Shown in pieces: positions 62,118 to 64,000 of a stretch of DNA of 64,000 bases; positions within the stretch are counted from its first letter, which is position 1, and every line of letters starts with the position of its first letter. The stretch is from contig NZ_PDHM01000020.1 in the NCBI RefSeq assembly GCF_002573715.1, positions 175,877-239,876 of the forward strand, given 5' to 3'. The notes beneath the pieces were generated by a model that saw only the letters and a program-made list of their open reading frames with translations, ran no database searches and had not been told where the DNA came from. The position numbers and the translations under genes were made by a program. This stretch comes from Paenibacillus sp. EZ-K15 (lineage in GTDB: Bacteria; Bacillota; Bacilli; Paenibacillales; Paenibacillaceae).

Positions 62118-63479
62118 ATGAGCGTTGATTATAAAGCGTATTTCGCTGAACACCGCGAAACCCATCTGAATGAGCTGAAGGAATGGTTGTCCATTCCGAG
62201 CATTTCGGCCCTGTCCGAGCACAAAGGCGATGTGGCAAAAGCTGCCGAGTGGCTCGCAGGCAAGCTGACGGAAGCAGGCCTTGAGCATGTGGAAGTTCAT
62301 CAAACGGCGGGACACCCTATTATTACGGCAGACTATCTGCATGCCGAAGGCAAACCAACCGTGCTCGTTTACGGTCACTATGACGTACAGCCTGTAGACC
62401 CGCTTCATCTGTGGGAAACGCCGCCCTTCGAGCCGGCTATCCGTAACGGCAAATTGTATGCACGCGGAGCAACGGACGATAAAGGCCAGCTTTTCCTGCA
62501 TGTCAAAGCTGTTGAAGCCATTTTGAAGCAAGAGAAAGAGCTTCCGGTCAACATCAAATTCTGCATTGAAGGCGAAGAAGAGGTGTCCAGCCCGAATCTC
62601 CCGCTCTATCTTGACAACAACAAGGACAAGCTGGCCGCAGACGCCATCGTGATCTCGGATACATCCCTGCTCGCACCTGGCAAACCGGCCATTTCCACAG
62701 GCCTTCGCGGATTGTGCTCCCTGGAGTTGTCTCTGGAAACAGCCAATACCGACCTTCATTCCGGTACATATGGCGGCGGCGTACCTAACGCCTTGCATGC
62801 CCTCGTCTCCCTGCTCTCTTCGCTTCATGACGAGCAAGGCCGTGTCGCCGTAAAAGGCTTCTATGACGGCGTGCTCGAGCTGTCGCCTGAAATGCGCGAG
62901 GAATTTGCCAAGCAGGAATTCGACGAGGATAAGCTGAAGCAGGATCTCGGCCTCGATTCCCTGTACGGTGAGGAAGGATTCTCCTTCGTTGAACGCGTGG
63001 GAGCGCGTCCGACCCTTGAGCTGAACGGCGTATATGGCGGATTCCAGGGTGAAGGCAGCAAGACGGTCATTCCGAAGGAAGCTCATGCCAAAATTACTTG
63101 CCGCTTGGTAGCGGACCAGGATCCGCAAGCGGTTCTTGACGCAATTGAAGCCCACTTGCATGCCCACACTCCAATCGGTTCGAAGATTACGTTTAAACCG
63201 AAGGAAAAGGCATTCGCCTTCAACATCGATCCGTCCCATCCAATGCTGCAAAAAGCCGCGGACGCCTTCGAACATGTCTACGGCACGCGTGCCCTCTTTA
63301 CAAAGGATGGCGGATCCATCCCGATCGTGGAGAAGTTGTCCAGCACGCTTGATGCTCCTGCCGTCATGATGGGCTTTGGCTTGCCGGACGAGAATCTGCA
63401 TGCGCCGAACGAGCATTTGAATTTGGAGAATTTCGATAAGGGCTTGCTGACGATCGTTGAGTATTTGAAGCTCGCGTAA
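62118..63479 (+). CDS. M20-family dipeptidase
   Basis: A 453-residue metallo-dipeptidase. Zinc-site motifs: GHYDVQPVDP (about 76-85), RGATDDKGQL (about 110-119), EGEEEVSSP (about 145-153), DTSLLAPGKP, and a late His in NEHLNLENF. The dimerisation domain insert (about 190-340) is present. AGGAGG 11 bases before the ATG. It hydrolyses short peptides in the cytoplasm. Single gene with a strong terminator. Confidence 0.92.
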   Translation: MSVDYKAYFAEHRETHLNELKEWLSIPSISALSEHKGDVAKAAEWLAGKLTEAGLEHVEVHQTAGHPIITADYLHAEGKPTVLVYGHYDVQPVDPLHLWETPPFEPAIRNGKLYARGATDDKGQLFLHVKAVEAILKQEKELPVNIKFCIEGEEEVSSPNLPLYLDNNKDKLAADAIVISDTSLLAPGKPAISTGLRGLCSLELSLETANTDLHSGTYGGGVPNALHALVSLLSSLHDEQGRVAVKGFYDGVLELSPEMREEFAKQEFDEDKLKQDLGLDSLYGEEGFSFVERVGARPTLELNGVYGGFQGEGSKTVIPKEAHAKITCRLVADQDPQAVLDAIEAHLHAHTPIGSKITFKPKEKAFAFNIDPSHPMLQKAADAFEHVYGTRALFTKDGGSIPIVEKLSSTLDAPAVMMGFGLPDENLHAPNEHLNLENFDKGLLTIVEYLKLA

Positions 63480-63579
63480 ACTTTTGCCGCCAACGGCCAA
63501 AGCGTAGACGCCAACATCACCTGGATACCGCGACCTTCACGCGGGAAGGAAAGCCCAAAGAGTAATCGTAAAGATCCTA

Positions 63580-63638
63580 AAAAAGAACGCGTATGGCGGG
63601 ATAACCGAATCCCTGCCAATACGCGTTCTTTGTTTTTT
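63580..63638 (+). terminator. Terminator of the dipeptidase gene
   Basis: AAAGAACGCGTAT pairs with ATACGCGTTCTTT and an inner GGC-GGGAT/ATCCC-GCC stem, followed by GTTTTTT. Confidence 0.9.
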
Positions 63639-63945
63639 AAGAAAAGCCTCTTACGCCATGCACATACCGACCATCGGCCTGCGGCTTCGGTTTACCGAAG
63701 AAATCGGCCATGGGGTGTGTCCTACAAAAAACTTAATACTGGCTGCTATCCCCAGACAGGTGGATGCCGTCTCCAAACAAGCGAGATTCCATCCTAACAG
63801 ACGGCCTCCGTCACCAAAAAGGCGGGTTCTATCACCAACAAGCAGCTACTATCACCACAACAAGCCGCATCTAACGGACCACAGATCCGTTATTTGCACG
63901 ATTCAGGCGATTTTCTCATCCTAACGGACACCATGCTCTTCTGTC
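63639..63945. other. Intergenic tract with short palindromes
   Basis: No gene. A short hairpin AACGGAccacagaTCCGTT (63876-63894) and related half-sites (TAACAGACGG, TAACGGACA) suggest a repeat element. Confidence 0.4.
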
Positions 63946-64000
63946 AAGAAAGTGGACACCTTTAGAAGTTAAGCTGCATTCTCGTAGTAGAGCTGTTCAA
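63939..64000 (-). mobile_element. End of an insertion sequence (possibly IS3 family) cut by the window edge
   Basis: Read on the minus strand from the edge, a frame gives EQLYYENAA and a stop, like the C-terminus of an IS3-type transposase, then about 15 bases later GGTGTCCACTTTCTTGACAG, which looks like a terminal inverted repeat. Confidence 0.4.

Noticed and set aside
62055..63500. 481-codon minus-strand frame opposite the dipeptidase
   Set aside because: Antisense shadow of a GC-rich secure gene; no ribosome site and no recognisable domains.
63658..63924. 88-codon plus-strand frame near the right edge
   Set aside because: No ribosome site, low-complexity repeat DNA.
1..64000. CRISPR arrays, rRNA and tRNA genes, prophage, integrase attachment sites
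   Set aside because: No regularly spaced repeats, no rRNA or tRNA-like segments and no integrase or structural phage genes were recognised.

Overview
The window reads as a chromosomal segment of a Paenibacillus-like soil Firmicute. The evidence is the mixed GC content near 50 percent, strong AGGAGG-type ribosome binding sites with many TTG and GTG starts, several Lpl/Ugp-type sugar ABC operons, AraC/YesS-type regulators, a peptidase M60 family and an AimR/Rap-like peptide signalling pair. This assignment is by protein and operon resemblance only. I saw no rRNA, tRNA, CRISPR array or phage module.

Layout. 1-5.6 kb: a minus-strand glycan uptake operon (lipoprotein binding protein, two permeases, GH29 alpha-L-fucosidase) and the edge of one more gene. 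5.7-14.6 kb: two secreted M60 metallopeptidase paralogues, the second frameshifted, flanking a threonine catabolism operon (kbl, SDR-type tdh, XRE-cupin regulator) with TTGCATA operator repeats on its promoter. 14.8-18 kb: an AraC regulator, a LysR regulator, two genes collapsed by internal deletion (MetE/YxjG-like and a chemotaxis receptor) and a tautomerase. 18-28.5 kb: a UvrA2 plus ABC exporter operon, a CGNR regulator, an alpha/beta hydrolase, a double-MerR protein, a DUF4097-like lipoprotein and an oxidoreductase/LysR divergent pair. 28.7-30.4 kb: an IS1111/IS110-type element with a long 3' non-coding region that could encode its guide RNA, then an IS1182 scrap. 30.9-34.7 kb: glycerate kinase, GntP permease and CdaR regulator with cre sites. 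35.1-39.9 kb: a Ugp-like ABC operon, and a TetR/HXXEE pair sharing one operator. 40-41.6 kb: an AT-rich island with a receptor of the XRE plus helical-repeat (RRNPP/AimR-like) type overlapping a 49-residue exported pro-peptide, the most interesting system here. 42-49 kb: MarR-MMPL exporter and a very large double-kinase sensor. 49.3-52.2 kb: an O-methyltransferase/LysR pair and a secreted CBM5/12 plus beta-helix protein. 52.6-58.7 kb: a second Lpl-type ABC operon and its membrane-bound AraC sensor. 58.8-64 kb: HxlR/MFS pair, a glutamine-rich cupin, a phosphatase remnant, an M20 dipeptidase and an insertion sequence end at the edge.

The theme is scavenging of extracellular glycans and glycoproteins (fucosidase, M60 peptidases, beta-helix protein, three ABC importers) together with xenobiotic export and signalling. 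Between the genes lie dispersed repeats: a GATC-rich palindromic terminator in three copies and a composite palindromic element in two copies. Several genes survive only as fused ends or remnants, so part of the window is eroding.
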